DNA from: Variovorax sp. ZS18.2.2
GTDB taxonomy: Bacteria > Pseudomonadota > Gammaproteobacteria > Burkholderiales > Burkholderiaceae_C
Length of the DNA stretch: 64,000 nucleotides
Reading direction: 5' to 3'
Assembly (NCBI RefSeq): GCF_024701975.1
Contig: NZ_JANLNM010000001.1
Span: 1,612,001 to 1,676,000 of the forward strand
Made by a program: the position numbers and the translations under genes. Positions 44,604-54,232 of the stretch are shown one piece after another. The notes under the pieces are model-generated. The model was not told the origin of the DNA. It worked only from the letters and a program-made list of their open reading frames with translations, and did not search any database. The number at the start of each line of letters is the position of its first letter. The stretch's first letter is position 1.

Positions 44604-46937
44604 CTAGCGGAGCGCATCGCTGACCTTCCCTACTTCCACATGCCACCAGCGCGGCAGCAGCTCGCGGATTTCCGTGCGCGCAAAGCGGTCGTCGAGCAGG
44701 TGCAGCACGCCCCGGTCTTCCTCGGTGCGAATCACACGGCCCGCCGCCTGCACCACCTTCTGCAGTCCCGGATAGAGGTACGTGTACTCGTAGCCCTTGC
44801 CGAAGCGCGACTGCATGCGCTCGCGCGTGATCTCGTTGAGCGCGTTGTATTGCGGCAGGCCCAGGCTCGCAACGAAGGCGCCGACGAGGCGGCTGCCCGG
44901 CAGGTCGATGCCCTCGCCGAACGCACCGCCGAGCACCGCAAAGCCGATGCCCTGCCCGCCTTCTTCGAAGCGCGCGATGAAGCCGTGGCGGTCGGCTTCG
45001 AGCATGCCGCGCGTCTGCGTCCACACCGGCACGCCGGGGTGCCGCGCCGAGAAGGCGGCGCGGGCGCTCTCCAGGTATTCGAAGCTGCTGAAGAAGGCCA
45101 GGTAGTTGCCGGGCATGCGCTCGAACTGGGCGCCGATGATGCCCGCCACGTTGCCCAGCGATCCGGCGCGGTCGCGATAGCGCGTGGAGACGTCCATCGC
45201 CACTTCGACACGCAACTGCTGGCTGTTGAACGGCGAGGCCACGTCGAGCAGCGCGGTGTCCGGCGGCAGGCCGAGCGCGTCGCGATAGAACTCGAAGGGC
45301 GAGAGCGTGCCCGAGAAGCAGGTGACCGACACCGCATCCGCGAACCGGCCTTCGAGGAACGGCGCGGGCACGAGGTTGCGGATGGCCAGGGTGCGGTCCT
45401 GCTGCCGAGCCTGTTGCGTCGTGCCGAGCGTGCGCTCGAACACCGAGTGGTCGTCGAACACCTCGGCGAGCCGGGCGAAGTGCAGCGCATCGAAGAAGAA
45501 GCGTTGCAGCGGGCCCTGCGCGGCCTCGGGCTTGGCGGCGAAGTACTCGGCCATGGCGGTGTTGGCGGTCTGCAGCGCGCGGACGAAACGCTCGGGAATT
45601 TCGTCGGCGGTTTCGTAGTTCTCGGTCTGCGATTGCTGGACGGTGTCCCACTCGCGAAAGAGCCGTGCGAGCGGGCCGCGCACCGGTGCGGGCGCGATGC
45701 GGTGCGCCTCCTCGAGCGCCCCGCCCTCGAGCTGCGCGGTGTACATGCCGCGTGCGCGCTCCAGCAGGTTGTGGGCTTCGTCCACGAGCACCGCGACGCG
45801 CCAGCCGGCGTCCTTCATGGTCGCGAAGAGGAAGGCGCTGCCGTCGAAGTAGTAGTTGTAGTCGCCCACGATCACGTCGCTCCAGTGGGCCATTTCCTGC
45901 GCGAGGAAATAGGGGCACACCGTGTGCTGCAGCGCGACCTGCCGCAGCGTCTGCCGGTCGAGCCAGCCGGCCTGTGCGGCTTCGATGCGGGCGGCGGGCA
46001 GGCGGTCGTAGAAGCCCTTGGCGAGCGGGCAGGAATCGCCGTTGCAGGCGCGGTCGGGGTATTCGCAGACTTTCTCGCGCGCCGCGAGTTCGAGCACGCG
46101 TGGCTGCGCGCCACTTGCGGCACAGCCCTTGCCGAGCACCCGCAGCGCATCGAGTGCCACCGGGCGGCCCGAGGTCTTGGCGGTGAGGAAGAAGACCTTG
46201 TCGAGCTTCCCCGCCGCGCGGGCCTTGAGCAGCGGAAAGATGGTGGCCAGCGTCTTGCCGATACCGGTCGGCGCCTGCGCCATGAGGCAGCGCCCGCCGG
46301 CGGCGGCGCGGTAGACGGCTTCGGCCAGTTCGCGCTGGCCGGTGCGGAAGGAGGGGTGCGGGAATGTGAGTGTCGCCAGCGCCTGGTCGAGCGCGCCGCG
46401 GTGGTCGGCTTCCTGCTGCGCCCACGCGGCGTAGCGCTCGCACAGCGACTCGAAGTGAACGCGCAGCGCGTCCCATGTGTGGCGTTCCTCGAGCACGGTT
46501 TCCTCGCCGGTGGCGAGGTCGAGGTAGACGAGCGCAACCGTCATGTGTGCATGCCCGTGCTGCTCGCACAGCATCCAGCCGTAGATGCGGGCCTGCGCCC
46601 AGTGCAGCGCGCGGTGGTTGCCGCGGATGGCGTCGAAGTCGCCGCGGAAGGTCTTGATCTCTTCCACGCGCGGTTCGTCGGGCGCGTAGCCGTCGGCGCG
46701 GCCGCGAACGCGCAGCGCGCCGTGCCGGGCTTCGAGCGATACCTCACTCTGGTAGTTGCCGCCGCGCCGCCCCTGCACCAGCGCATGGCCGGCCATGCCT
46801 TCGAGCGCGCTGGGCGCGGGCACGAAGCGCAGGTCGAGGTCGCCCGCCTTCGCGCCGAAAGCGCAAAGCGCCTTGACGGAAACGACGTAGGCGGCCGAAG
46901 CCGGATCTGGCGGGGTGGTGGAGGAAGCCGGGGCCAT
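44604..46937 (-). CDS. RecB-type nuclease fused to XPD/DinG-family iron-sulfur DNA helicase
   Basis: A 777-residue protein. Residues 1-170 look like a PD-(D/E)XK nuclease of the RecB/Cas4 kind: His51 (AGHALVQ), Asp82 (GRADG), Glu93-x-Lys95 (VEEIKT) and Gln115-x-x-x-Tyr119 (QARIYG). The helicase follows with Walker A APTGIGKT (222-229), four Cys for a 4Fe-4S cluster (291, 298, 303, 341), DEAH (386-389), a SGTLSP motif III region and a final QAAGRVIR motif VI. XPD/DinG enzymes unwind 5' to 3' at damaged or stalled DNA. A LexA-type box 12 bases upstream suggests SOS control. All catalytic motifs in both halves are present. Confidence 0.92.
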   Translation of the reverse strand: MAPASSTTPPDPASAAYVVSVKALCAFGAKAGDLDLRFVPAPSALEGMAGHALVQGRRGGNYQSEVSLEARHGALRVRGRADGYAPDEPRVEEIKTFRGDFDAIRGNHRALHWAQARIYGWMLCEQHGHAHMTVALVYLDLATGEETVLEERHTWDALRVHFESLCERYAAWAQQEADHRGALDQALATLTFPHPSFRTGQRELAEAVYRAAAGGRCLMAQAPTGIGKTLATIFPLLKARAAGKLDKVFFLTAKTSGRPVALDALRVLGKGCAASGAQPRVLELAAREKVCEYPDRACNGDSCPLAKGFYDRLPAARIEAAQAGWLDRQTLRQVALQHTVCPYFLAQEMAHWSDVIVGDYNYYFDGSAFLFATMKDAGWRVAVLVDEAHNLLERARGMYTAQLEGGALEEAHRIAPAPVRGPLARLFREWDTVQQSQTENYETADEIPERFVRALQTANTAMAEYFAAKPEAAQGPLQRFFFDALHFARLAEVFDDHSVFERTLGTTQQARQQDRTLAIRNLVPAPFLEGRFADAVSVTCFSGTLSPFEFYRDALGLPPDTALLDVASPFNSQQLRVEVAMDVSTRYRDRAGSLGNVAGIIGAQFERMPGNYLAFFSSFEYLESARAAFSARHPGVPVWTQTRGMLEADRHGFIARFEEGGQGIGFAVLGGAFGEGIDLPGSRLVGAFVASLGLPQYNALNEITRERMQSRFGKGYEYTYLYPGLQKVVQAAGRVIRTEEDRGVLHLLDDRFARTEIRELLPRWWHVEVGKVSDALR

Positions 46938-46948
46938 CGCTCGAATGA

Positions 46949-46964
46949 CTGTATGAAATTACAG
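46949..46964 (-). promoter_or_regulatory. LexA-type SOS box before the nuclease-helicase
   Basis: CTGT, eight bases, ACAG: an exact match to the LexA core, with an AT-rich spacer (ATGAAATT). A -10-like TATACT on the minus strand (plus 46963-46968) overlaps its edge, where LexA would block RNA polymerase. The gene start is 12 bases downstream. Confidence 0.75.
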
Positions 46965-47046
46965 TATACCGAGCGATGCAATGTTAACGTTGAGGGTCCA
47001 TCGTCCGTCTCGGGACCTTCTCCGACAGGGCGACCCTCCGTTTTCG

Positions 47047-47067
47047 GCAAAACTTGACAAGTTTTGC
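47047..47067. promoter_or_regulatory. Perfect 21-base palindrome upstream of the signalling operon
   Basis: Nine-base arms GCAAAACTT (47047-47055) and AAGTTTTGC (47059-47067) flank GAC. TTGACA (47054-47059), a perfect -35-like hexamer, lies across its centre. The start codon of the hybrid kinase is 14 bases on. It is probably an operator; it has no U-tract for termination. Confidence 0.55.
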
Positions 47068-47081
47068 TTACAAATGCGCTG

Positions 47082-50000
47082 ATGAAAACTCCTGCCGCCA
47101 TCGATCCCCACGACTTCGACCGTCTGCTGAGTCGCAATCTCAAGCTCCCGATGCTCGGAGGATTGCTCGGCGCCGTGGTGTTCGTCGGGCTCATCCTGTT
47201 CCTGCTCTCGACCATCGGCTGGGTCGAACACACCGACCGCGTGACCCGTTCGGCCAGCGAACTGCAGCGCCGCAGCATCGACATGGAAACCGGCATGCGC
47301 GGCTTCCTGATCACCGGCGAAGAAAGCTTTCTCGAGCCCTACCAGAGTGCCCTGCCGCGCCTGAAGCCCGACACCGATGCGCTGCGCAAGCTCGTGTCGG
47401 ACAACCAGCAGCAGGTGGAGCGCATCGACCGCATCATCGGCTTGCAGGGCGCCTGGAACGAATTCGCCAGCGACATGATTGCGGCCCGCCGCGCCGGCAA
47501 CGACGTGCAGGCCACCGCGCGCCTGGGCCGCGGCAAGCGGTTGATGGACGACATGCGCGCCGAATACATCGCGTTCATGGACACCGAACAGGCCCTGCGC
47601 TTCCAGCGCAACAACGATGCCAACCGCACCAGCTGGTGGACGGTCGGGCTCTTCCTGTTCTTCACGCTGACGCTGACCGGACTGATCAGCTTTTTCGGCC
47701 GCCGCCAGCTGGTGCGGCTGTCGGACAGCTACGACGTCGTGCTCAAGGAGCAGGCGGCGCATTCGCAGCGGCTGTCGGAAGAGGCGTGGCTGCGCGGCAC
47801 GCAGACCGAGCTGGTGGGCGAACTGGTCGGTGAGCTGACCGCGCCGGACATGGGCCGCAAGATCCTCGCCTTCTTCTCGCGGCACCTGGGCAGCAGCGTC
47901 GGCGCGATGTATGTGCGCGAGCGGCACGGTCCGCTGCGCCGGGCCGCGAGCTACGGCTTCTCGGCCGATGCCGAAGCCTCGCCGCAGGTCTTCTCGCCCA
48001 CCGAGAGCCTGGTGGGCCAGGCGGCCGCCGAGCGGCGCCGCATGCTGATCGACCCGATTGACGCCGACTACCTCAAGGTCAACTCCGGGCTGGGCGCGAT
48101 GGCGCCCAAGACCGTGTTGCTGATGCCGGTGATGAGCGACGGCGTCGTCAACGGCGTGGTCGAGCTCGGCCTGCCCGGCGCGCCCGACGAGCGCGCGAGC
48201 CAGCTGCTGGAAGTGGTGTGCGACGACATCGGCACCTCGCTCGCCGCGGCGCGCTACCGCGAGCAGCTGCAGGACGTGCTGGCCGAAACGCAGCAGCTCA
48301 ACGAGGAGCTGCAGGTGCAGCAGGAAGAGCTGCGCACCGCCAATGAAGAGCTCGAAGAGCAGTCGCGGGCGCTGCGCGCCTCGCAGGCCATGCTGGAGAA
48401 CCAGCAGGCCGAGCTGGAGCAGACCAACAGCCAGCTCTCCGAGCGCACCGAGGCGCTGGACCAGCGCAACACGGCCCTGCGCCGCGTGCAGCGCGACCTG
48501 GAAGACCGCGCCGACGAGCTGCAGCGCGCGAGCCGCTACAAGTCGGAGTTCCTCGCGAACATGTCGCACGAGTTGCGCACGCCGCTCAACAGCGCGCTGA
48601 TCCTGGCCAAGCTGCTGGGCGACAACCCGCAGGGCAACCTCACGCTGGAGCAGGTGAAGTTCGCCGAGTCGATCTACGGGTCGGGCAACGACCTGCTGGT
48701 GCTGATCAACGACATCCTGGACATCGCCAAGGTCGAGGCGGGCAAGCTCGAGGTGGTGCCCGAGGACGTGTCGCTCGCACGGCTCGGGCAGAGCCTGGAG
48801 AGCACCTTCAACCCGCTCGCGATGCAGAAGAACCTGAGCTTCCGGCTCGAGGTGCAACCGGGTGCGCCGGCCTCGCTGGTCACCGACCGGCAGCGGGTCG
48901 AGCAGATTCTCAAGAACCTGCTGTCGAACGCCCTCAAGTTCACCGACAAGGGCGAGGTGGCGCTGGTGGTTTCCGCCACGGCCGATGGCGGCGCGGCCTT
49001 CGCGGTGTCGGACTCGGGCATCGGCATCGACGCGCAGCAGCACGAGCTGATCTTCGAGGCCTTCCGCCAGGCCGACGGCACCACCAGCCGGCGCTACGGC
49101 GGCACGGGGCTGGGCCTGTCGATCTCGCGCGACCTCACGCACCTCTTGGGCGGCACGCTCACCGTGCAGAGCGAGCCCGGCAAGGGCAGCACCTTCGTCC
49201 TGCAACTGCCGGCCCTGGCGCCGCAGGCTTCGACGCAGCAGGCCACCGCCCCGCGGAGCATGCCGACCTATGCGCCAAGCAACCGGAGCCCCGCCGCCGC
49301 GCCCGCCCCCATCGCACTGCAAGCGCCCACGCCGCGGGCCGTGGTGCCGGCGCCGCAGTTCGACGACGACCGCGCGATCCCGCGCGACCAGGTGCGCCGC
49401 GTGCTGGTGATCGAGGACGAGCCGCAGTTCGCGCACATCCTCTACGACCTGGCGCACGAGCTGGGCTACCGCTGCCTGGTGGCGCACGGCGCGGCCGACG
49501 GTTTCGAGCTGGCCACGCAGTTCGTGCCCGACGCCATCCTGCTGGACATGCGCCTGCCCGACAGCACCGGCCTCGATGTGCTGCAGAAGCTCAAGGATTC
49601 ACCGCACACGCGCCACATCCCGATCCACGTGGTCTCGGCCGCTGACAACGCGCAGGCCGCCGCGCTGCACATGGGCGCCATCGGCTTCGCGCTGAAGCCG
49701 GCCACCCGCGACGAACTGATGAAGGTGTTCGGCCGGCTCGAGGAAAAGCTCACGCAGAAGGTCAAGGTCGTGCTGCTGGTGGAAGACGACGAACTGCAGC
49801 GCGAAGCCGTGATCAAGCTGATCGGCGACGACGACATCGAAATCGTGGCCGTCGGCTCCGGCGAAGAGGCGCTGGAGCTGCTGCGCACCCGCGTGTTCGA
49901 CTGCATGGTGACCGACCTGCGGCTGCCCGACATGCAGGGCAGCGAGCTGCTCAAGGCGATGGCGGCGGAAGAGATCGTGTCGTTCCCGCCGGTCATCGTC

Positions 50001-50579
50001 TACACCGGGCGCAACCTCACGCGCGACGAAGAAACCGAGCTGCAGCGCTACTCGCGCTCGATCATCATCAAGGGCGCCCGCTCGCCGGAGCGCCTGCTCG
50101 ACGAGGTGACGCTGTTCCTGCACAAGGTGGAGGCCTCGCTCTCCACCGAGCGCCAGGGCATGCTCAAGACGGCGCGCGGGCGCGACCGCATCTTCGAGGG
50201 CCGCACCATCCTCCTGGTGGACGACGACGTACGCAACATCTTCGCCCTCACCAGCGCGCTGGAGCAGCGCGGCGCGGCGGTGGAGATCGGCCGCAACGGC
50301 CGCGAGGCGCTCGAAAAACTCGACCAGGTGCGCGAGATCGACCTGGTGCTGATGGACGTGATGATGCCGGAGATGGACGGCCTGGAAGCCACACGCCGTC
50401 TGCGTGCCGACCCGCGCTTCGAGAAGATGCCGGTGATCGCCATCACCGCCAAGGCCATGAAGGACGACCGCGAGCAGTGCCTGGCCGCCGGCGCCAACGA
50501 CTACCTAGCCAAGCCGGTCGACCTGGAGCGGCTGTTCTCGCTGCTGCGCGTGTGGATGCCCAAGATGGAGCGCCTGTGA
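47082..50579 (+). CDS. CHASE3 hybrid sensor histidine kinase with three receiver domains
   Basis: A 1165-residue membrane kinase. Order of parts: membrane helix (about 27-47), CHASE3 sensor with [24 protein letters not shown], helix ([21 protein letters not shown], about 187-207), GAF domain (about 240-400), long coiled coil (about 405-485), HisKA with phospho-His near 494 ([14 protein letters not shown]), HATPase with [15 protein letters not shown] and [10 protein letters not shown]. Then come three receivers with acceptor Asp near 823 (LLDMRLPDS), 944 (VTDLRLPDM) and 1090 ([11 protein letters not shown]). ATG 47082 is chosen because the only earlier start (TTG 47064) falls inside the palindrome. 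It heads an operon with CheR, CheB and a second kinase. Confidence 0.93.
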   Translation: MKTPAAIDPHDFDRLLSRNLKLPMLGGLLGAVVFVGLILFLLSTIGWVEHTDRVTRSASELQRRSIDMETGMRGFLITGEESFLEPYQSALPRLKPDTDALRKLVSDNQQQVERIDRIIGLQGAWNEFASDMIAARRAGNDVQATARLGRGKRLMDDMRAEYIAFMDTEQALRFQRNNDANRTSWWTVGLFLFFTLTLTGLISFFGRRQLVRLSDSYDVVLKEQAAHSQRLSEEAWLRGTQTELVGELVGELTAPDMGRKILAFFSRHLGSSVGAMYVRERHGPLRRAASYGFSADAEASPQVFSPTESLVGQAAAERRRMLIDPIDADYLKVNSGLGAMAPKTVLLMPVMSDGVVNGVVELGLPGAPDERASQLLEVVCDDIGTSLAAARYREQLQDVLAETQQLNEELQVQQEELRTANEELEEQSRALRASQAMLENQQAELEQTNSQLSERTEALDQRNTALRRVQRDLEDRADELQRASRYKSEFLANMSHELRTPLNSALILAKLLGDNPQGNLTLEQVKFAESIYGSGNDLLVLINDILDIAKVEAGKLEVVPEDVSLARLGQSLESTFNPLAMQKNLSFRLEVQPGAPASLVTDRQRVEQILKNLLSNALKFTDKGEVALVVSATADGGAAFAVSDSGIGIDAQQHELIFEAFRQADGTTSRRYGGTGLGLSISRDLTHLLGGTLTVQSEPGKGSTFVLQLPALAPQASTQQATAPRSMPTYAPSNRSPAAAPAPIALQAPTPRAVVPAPQFDDDRAIPRDQVRRVLVIEDEPQFAHILYDLAHELGYRCLVAHGAADGFELATQFVPDAILLDMRLPDSTGLDVLQKLKDSPHTRHIPIHVVSAADNAQAAALHMGAIGFALKPATRDELMKVFGRLEEKLTQKVKVVLLVEDDELQREAVIKLIGDDDIEIVAVGSGEEALELLRTRVFDCMVTDLRLPDMQGSELLKAMAAEEIVSFPPVIVYTGRNLTRDEETELQRYSRSIIIKGARSPERLLDEVTLFLHKVEASLSTERQGMLKTARGRDRIFEGRTILLVDDDVRNIFALTSALEQRGAAVEIGRNGREALEKLDQVREIDLVLMDVMMPEMDGLEATRRLRADPRFEKMPVIAITAKAMKDDREQCLAAGANDYLAKPVDLERLFSLLRVWMPKMERL

Positions 50580-51424
50580 CCGACAAGCCGCCCTCGCCCC
50601 TGCAGCCGCTGAGCGACACCGAGATCGAGCTGCGCCTCCTCATGGAGGCCATCTATCTCAAGTACAGCTACGACTTTCGCAACTACACCACCGCCTCGCA
50701 GAAGCGCCGCGTGCTGTATGCGCTGGAGCAGCTCGGGCTGCCGAGCATCTCGGCGCTGCAGGAAAAAGTGCTGCGCGACGCGGGGCTGTTCGGGCGGTTG
50801 CTGCAGTTCCTCACGATCCCGGTGAGCGAGATGTTCCGCGACCCGTCGTACTTTCTCGCGCTGCGCGAGCACGTGGTGCCGATCCTGCACACCTACCCCT
50901 CGGTGAAGGTGTGGGTGGCGGGCTGCAGCACGGGCGAGGAGGTCTTCTCGCTCGCCATCCTGCTGCGCGAAGAAGGCCTGCTCGAGCGCACCCAGATCTA
51001 TGCGACCGACATCAACCCGGCTTCGCTCGAGAAGGCGCGCCAGGGCATCTTTCCGCTGGAGGCCATTCGCGGCTACACCACCAACTACCAGCGCGCGGGC
51101 GGGCGCAGTGCGTTCTCCGACTACTACACCGCCGCCTACGACGCGGCGCGCTTCGACCCGTCGCTCTGCGCCGACGTGATCTTTGCGGACCACAGCCTCG
51201 CGACCGACACCGTGTTCGCCGAGACGCAGCTGGTGTCGTGCCGCAACGTGCTCATCTACTTCAACCGGCTGCTGCAGGACCGTGCGCTCGGGCTGTTCCA
51301 CGAGTCGCTGTCGCACCGCGGCTTCCTGGGCCTGGGGTCCAAGGAAAGCATCGACTTCTCCGGCTACGCGGACCGCTTCGCGCCGCACGCCCGCGCCGAG
51401 CGCATCTACCGCAAGGCGACATGA
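50576..51424 (+). CDS. CheR-type protein-glutamate methyltransferase
   Basis: A 282-residue SAM-dependent enzyme. The N-terminal helical CheR domain (LLMEAIYLKYSYDFRNYTTASQKRRVLYALEQLG) is followed by FGRLLQFLTIPVSEMFRDPSYFLALREHVVPIL, then the SAM loop VWVAGCSTGEEVFSLAILL and IYATDINPASLEKARQGIFP, and CRNVLIYFNRLLQDRAL. It starts at GTG 50576, whose bases overlap the kinase stop (GTGA). CheR adds methyl groups to chemoreceptor Glu residues; no chemoreceptor is encoded here. In such clusters the target may be the sensor kinase or another signalling protein. Confidence 0.93.
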   Translation: MTDKPPSPLQPLSDTEIELRLLMEAIYLKYSYDFRNYTTASQKRRVLYALEQLGLPSISALQEKVLRDAGLFGRLLQFLTIPVSEMFRDPSYFLALREHVVPILHTYPSVKVWVAGCSTGEEVFSLAILLREEGLLERTQIYATDINPASLEKARQGIFPLEAIRGYTTNYQRAGGRSAFSDYYTAAYDAARFDPSLCADVIFADHSLATDTVFAETQLVSCRNVLIYFNRLLQDRALGLFHESLSHRGFLGLGSKESIDFSGYADRFAPHARAERIYRKAT

Positions 51425-52026
51425 CGACGCTGCCTCGCCCCTACACCCGCAAGCGTGTGGACACAGTCGTGCTCGGCGCTTCGGCCGGCGGCATCGATGC
51501 GCTCATGGTGCTGCTCGAGGGGCTGCCCGCGGGCTGGCGCCTGCCGATGACGGTGGTGCTCCACCTGCCCGAGAACCATGACAGCCATCTCGCCGAGATC
51601 TTTGCGCTGCGCCTGCCCATTCCCGTGCACGAGGCCGCCGACAAGATGCCGGTCGCGGCCGGCAGCCTTTATTTCGCGCCGCCCGGCTACCACCTGTCGA
51701 TCGAGCGCGAGCGCTGCTTCTCGCTCAGTTGCGAGGCGCCCGTGTTGTTCTCACGGCCGTCCATCGACGTGCTGATGGCCTCGGCCGCCGACGCCTACGG
51801 CCCCGCGCTGGCCGGCTTTCTCCTGACCGGCGCCAACGACGACGGCGCCGAAGGCCTGCATCGCATTCACCTGGCCGGCGGACTTACCGCCGTGCAAGAC
51901 CCGAAAGAAGCCCTGATTTCCATCATGCCCAACGCCGCCCTTGCGCGTCACGCCCCCGACCACGTCTTGCCGCTGCGCGAGCTTCACGCCCTGCTCCTGC
52001 AACTGGAGGCCGCCCATGCCCATTGA
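51421..52026 (+). CDS. CheB-type methylesterase catalytic domain, without receiver
   Basis: A 201-residue protein equal to the C-terminal half of CheB. The triad is visible: Ser21 (LGASAGGIDAL), His48 (VVLHLPEN) and Asp141 (LTGANDDGAEGL). The usual N-terminal receiver is missing, so activity is not controlled by direct phosphorylation; the adjacent kinases with extra receivers may stand in. ATG 51421 overlaps the CheR stop (ATGA). It overlaps the next gene by 11 bases. It should remove methyl groups or deamidate, opposing the CheR just before it. Confidence 0.93.
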   Translation: MTTLPRPYTRKRVDTVVLGASAGGIDALMVLLEGLPAGWRLPMTVVLHLPENHDSHLAEIFALRLPIPVHEAADKMPVAAGSLYFAPPGYHLSIERERCFSLSCEAPVLFSRPSIDVLMASAADAYGPALAGFLLTGANDDGAEGLHRIHLAGGLTAVQDPKEALISIMPNAALARHAPDHVLPLRELHALLLQLEAAHAH

Positions 52027-53233
52027 CGTCCAAAGCAAGCTGCTGATCGTCGATGACCTGCCGGAGAACCTGCTGGCGCTCGAGGCGCTGATCCGCGCAC
52101 CGGACCGCCTCGTGTACCGCGCCGGCTCGGCCGAGGCGGCGCTCTCGCTGCTGCTGGAGCATGAATTCGCGCTCGCCATCGTCGACGTGCAGATGCCCGG
52201 CATGAACGGCTTCGAGCTGGCCGAGATGATGCGCGGCACCGAACGCACGCGGCACATCCCGATCATCTTCGTGAGCGCCGCGGGGCGCGAGCTCAACTAC
52301 GCCTTCCAGGGCTACGAGAGCGGCGCGGTCGACTTCCTGCACAAGCCGCTCGATCCGCATGCGGTGGTCAGCAAGGTCAACGTGTTCGTCGACCTGTACC
52401 AGCACCGCAAGGCGCTGCGCCACGAGATGGAATCGCTCGCCGCCGCGCACAGGAAGCAGGAAGAACTGGTGCAGCAGCTGCAGCACACCCAGCAAGAGCT
52501 GGAGCGCGCGGTGCGCATGCGCGACGACTTCATGTCGATGGTCTCGCACGAGCTGCGCACGCCGCTCAATACGCTCTACCTGGAAGCGCAGTTGCGCCAG
52601 CTTCACCTGTCCAAGGGCAACCTCGCCAACTTCGCGGCGGACCGGCTGCCCGCGATGATCGAGCGCGACCAGCGGCAGATCCGCAACATGGTGCGCCTGA
52701 TCGACGACATGCTCGACGTGACGCGCATGCGGCGCGATGCGCTGTCGATCCAGACCAAGCCGGTCGACCTGGCGGTGCTCGCCCGCGCCGTGGTCGAGAA
52801 CCTGCGCCAGCAGGCCGAAGCCGCGGGCTCGGTGATCACGCTCGAAGCGCCGGCCGCGCTGCATGGCGTGTGGGACGAGTTCCGCATCGAACAGGTGCTG
52901 ACGAACCTCTTGACCAACGCGCTGCGCTACGGCGGCGGCAAGCCGGTCGAGATGACCGTGCTGCAAGCCGGCAGCACGGCGCGCGTGAGCGTGCGCGACA
53001 ACGGCATCGGCATTGCGCCCGAAGACCAGGCGCGCATCTTCGAGCAGTTCGAGCGCACCGAACACAGCCGCCAGCACGCGGCCGGGCTGGGCCTCGGGCT
53101 CTACATCACGCGCAAGATCGTGGACCTGCATGACGGGCAGATCGGCGTGGAAAGCGCGGCCGGCCAGGGCGCGCGCTTCACCGTCGAACTGCCGCTGCAG
53201 ACCGGCACGGCGGGCCCCGCTCCCAAGGCGTAG
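52016..53233 (+). CDS. Hybrid response regulator-histidine kinase, soluble
   Basis: A 405-residue cytoplasmic kinase. An N-terminal receiver has acceptor Asp57 (IVDVQMPGMNGFEL). A coiled coil follows (HEMESLAAAHRKQEELVQQLQHTQQELERAV), then HisKA with phospho-His178 ([11 protein letters not shown]), then HATPase (NLLTNALRY, DNGIGIAPEDQARIF, GLGLGLYITRKIV). It lacks membrane segments and probably receives its signal by phosphotransfer to the receiver. GGAGG lies seven bases before ATG 52016, inside the end of cheB. It completes a kinase-CheR-CheB-kinase operon. Confidence 0.93.
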   Translation: MPIDVQSKLLIVDDLPENLLALEALIRAPDRLVYRAGSAEAALSLLLEHEFALAIVDVQMPGMNGFELAEMMRGTERTRHIPIIFVSAAGRELNYAFQGYESGAVDFLHKPLDPHAVVSKVNVFVDLYQHRKALRHEMESLAAAHRKQEELVQQLQHTQQELERAVRMRDDFMSMVSHELRTPLNTLYLEAQLRQLHLSKGNLANFAADRLPAMIERDQRQIRNMVRLIDDMLDVTRMRRDALSIQTKPVDLAVLARAVVENLRQQAEAAGSVITLEAPAALHGVWDEFRIEQVLTNLLTNALRYGGGKPVEMTVLQAGSTARVSVRDNGIGIAPEDQARIFEQFERTEHSRQHAAGLGLGLYITRKIVDLHDGQIGVESAAGQGARFTVELPLQTGTAGPAPKA

Positions 53234-53306
53234 GAACACCCTTACGCCGCTCAAGACACATTCCGTTGATACTGCTTCTTTCGACTTACCCAAGAGACAA
53301 ACCGCC

Positions 53307-53669
53307 GTGAACGTGCTGATCGTCGACGACAACCAGGCCGCTGCCGACCTGCTGCAGGAACTGCTCACGCTGCAGGACCACACGGCCCGCTGCACCTACA
53401 CGGCGCAGCAGGCGCTGGACGCGGCGGCCGCCGAAAGCTTCGACGCCGCGCTGATCGACCTCACCCTGCCCGACTTTCCGGGCTCCGAGGTGGCGCGGCG
53501 GCTGCGCGCGAGCACCGCCGAAGGCACCCCCCGGCTGCTGATCGCGATCTCGGGTTTCTCGGCGCAGGACGCGGCCGGCGAAGCGGCCAAGGGGCTGTTC
53601 GACCATCACCTGCAGAAGCCGATCGACATCGCGCAGCTCGATCGCATCCTGGCGCAGCCTTCGCTCTAG
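53307..53669 (+). CDS. Single-domain response regulator
   Basis: A 120-residue stand-alone receiver. VNVLIVDDNQAAADLLQELL has the acidic pair, LIDLTLPDFPGS the acceptor Asp51, and HHLQKPIDIAQL the conserved Lys. No output domain is present. GTG 53307 is the start; the open frame extends upstream without similarity. It is 73 bases downstream of the second kinase and is probably part of that system as a phosphate sink or shuttle. Confidence 0.9.
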   Translation: MNVLIVDDNQAAADLLQELLTLQDHTARCTYTAQQALDAAAAESFDAALIDLTLPDFPGSEVARRLRASTAEGTPRLLIAISGFSAQDAAGEAAKGLFDHHLQKPIDIAQLDRILAQPSL

Positions 53670-53691
53670 GAAAAACCGGAGGTCCGTGCCG

Positions 53692-54210
53692 ATGCGCCGC
53701 CTCTTTCTCGTTCTCTCGCTTCTTGTGCCGCTCGCATCGACGGCGGGATGGACCGACAGCACCGGCAAGCTGATTCCCGACACCGAATCGATGCGCAGCA
53801 ACGGTGACTTTCATGCGCAGTTGCTCATCACGCCGGACGAGGCCGAGCTTCGCAAGGCCTGGAACACTTCCAGCCGCGCACCGACGCTGCGGGTTACCGA
53901 CAGCGTGAAGCGCGGCATCAGGTCCAGCGCGATGCTGTTCCTGCGCGGCTGCGCGCCGAATGCCATTGGCCAGTGCGATGTGGTGGTCGAGTTCTTCGTG
54001 ATCACCCCCAGCGGACAGCGCGTGCCGGCCGGCGGTGGGCCACTCTGGACTTCGGAGCCGCCCCAGGCCACGCTGGTGCTGGGTTCGGCCAGCATGAACT
54101 TCAGTTTCGACCCGACCAATGAGGCCGGGCTCTACAGCGTGCAGGCCAAGGTGGTCGACCGCATCGGCAAGCGCACGCTCGAACTGTGGGGCCGCATCCG
54201 GCTGGACTGA
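53692..54210 (+). CDS. Exported hypothetical protein
   Basis: A 172-residue secreted protein. The signal peptide is LFLVLSLLVPLASTAG, cut near residue 20. The mature part, with DSTGKLIPDTESMRSNGDFHAQLLITPDEAELRKAWNTSS, a CAPNAIGQCD pair of cysteines that may form a disulfide, and NFSFDPTNEAGLYSVQAKVVDRIGKRTLELWGRIRLD, looks like an Ig-like beta-sandwich. I do not recognise the family. GGAGG is nine bases before ATG 53692, making it preferable to GTG 53686. It trails the signalling operon by 22 bases and may be co-transcribed. Confidence 0.75.
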   Translation: MRRLFLVLSLLVPLASTAGWTDSTGKLIPDTESMRSNGDFHAQLLITPDEAELRKAWNTSSRAPTLRVTDSVKRGIRSSAMLFLRGCAPNAIGQCDVVVEFFVITPSGQRVPAGGGPLWTSEPPQATLVLGSASMNFSFDPTNEAGLYSVQAKVVDRIGKRTLELWGRIRLD

Positions 54211-54232
54211 CGCGCGCGGTCGTGGATTCCGG

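Noticed and set aside
44508..47057. An 849-codon plus-strand open frame opposite the helicase
   Set aside because: Composition is Arg/Ala/Gly/Glu-rich noise with no domain; the opposite strand has an intact nuclease-helicase with every motif.
46959..49487. An 842-codon minus-strand open frame opposite the hybrid kinase
   Set aside because: It is a frame shadow of the kinase gene; no motifs or ribosome site support it.
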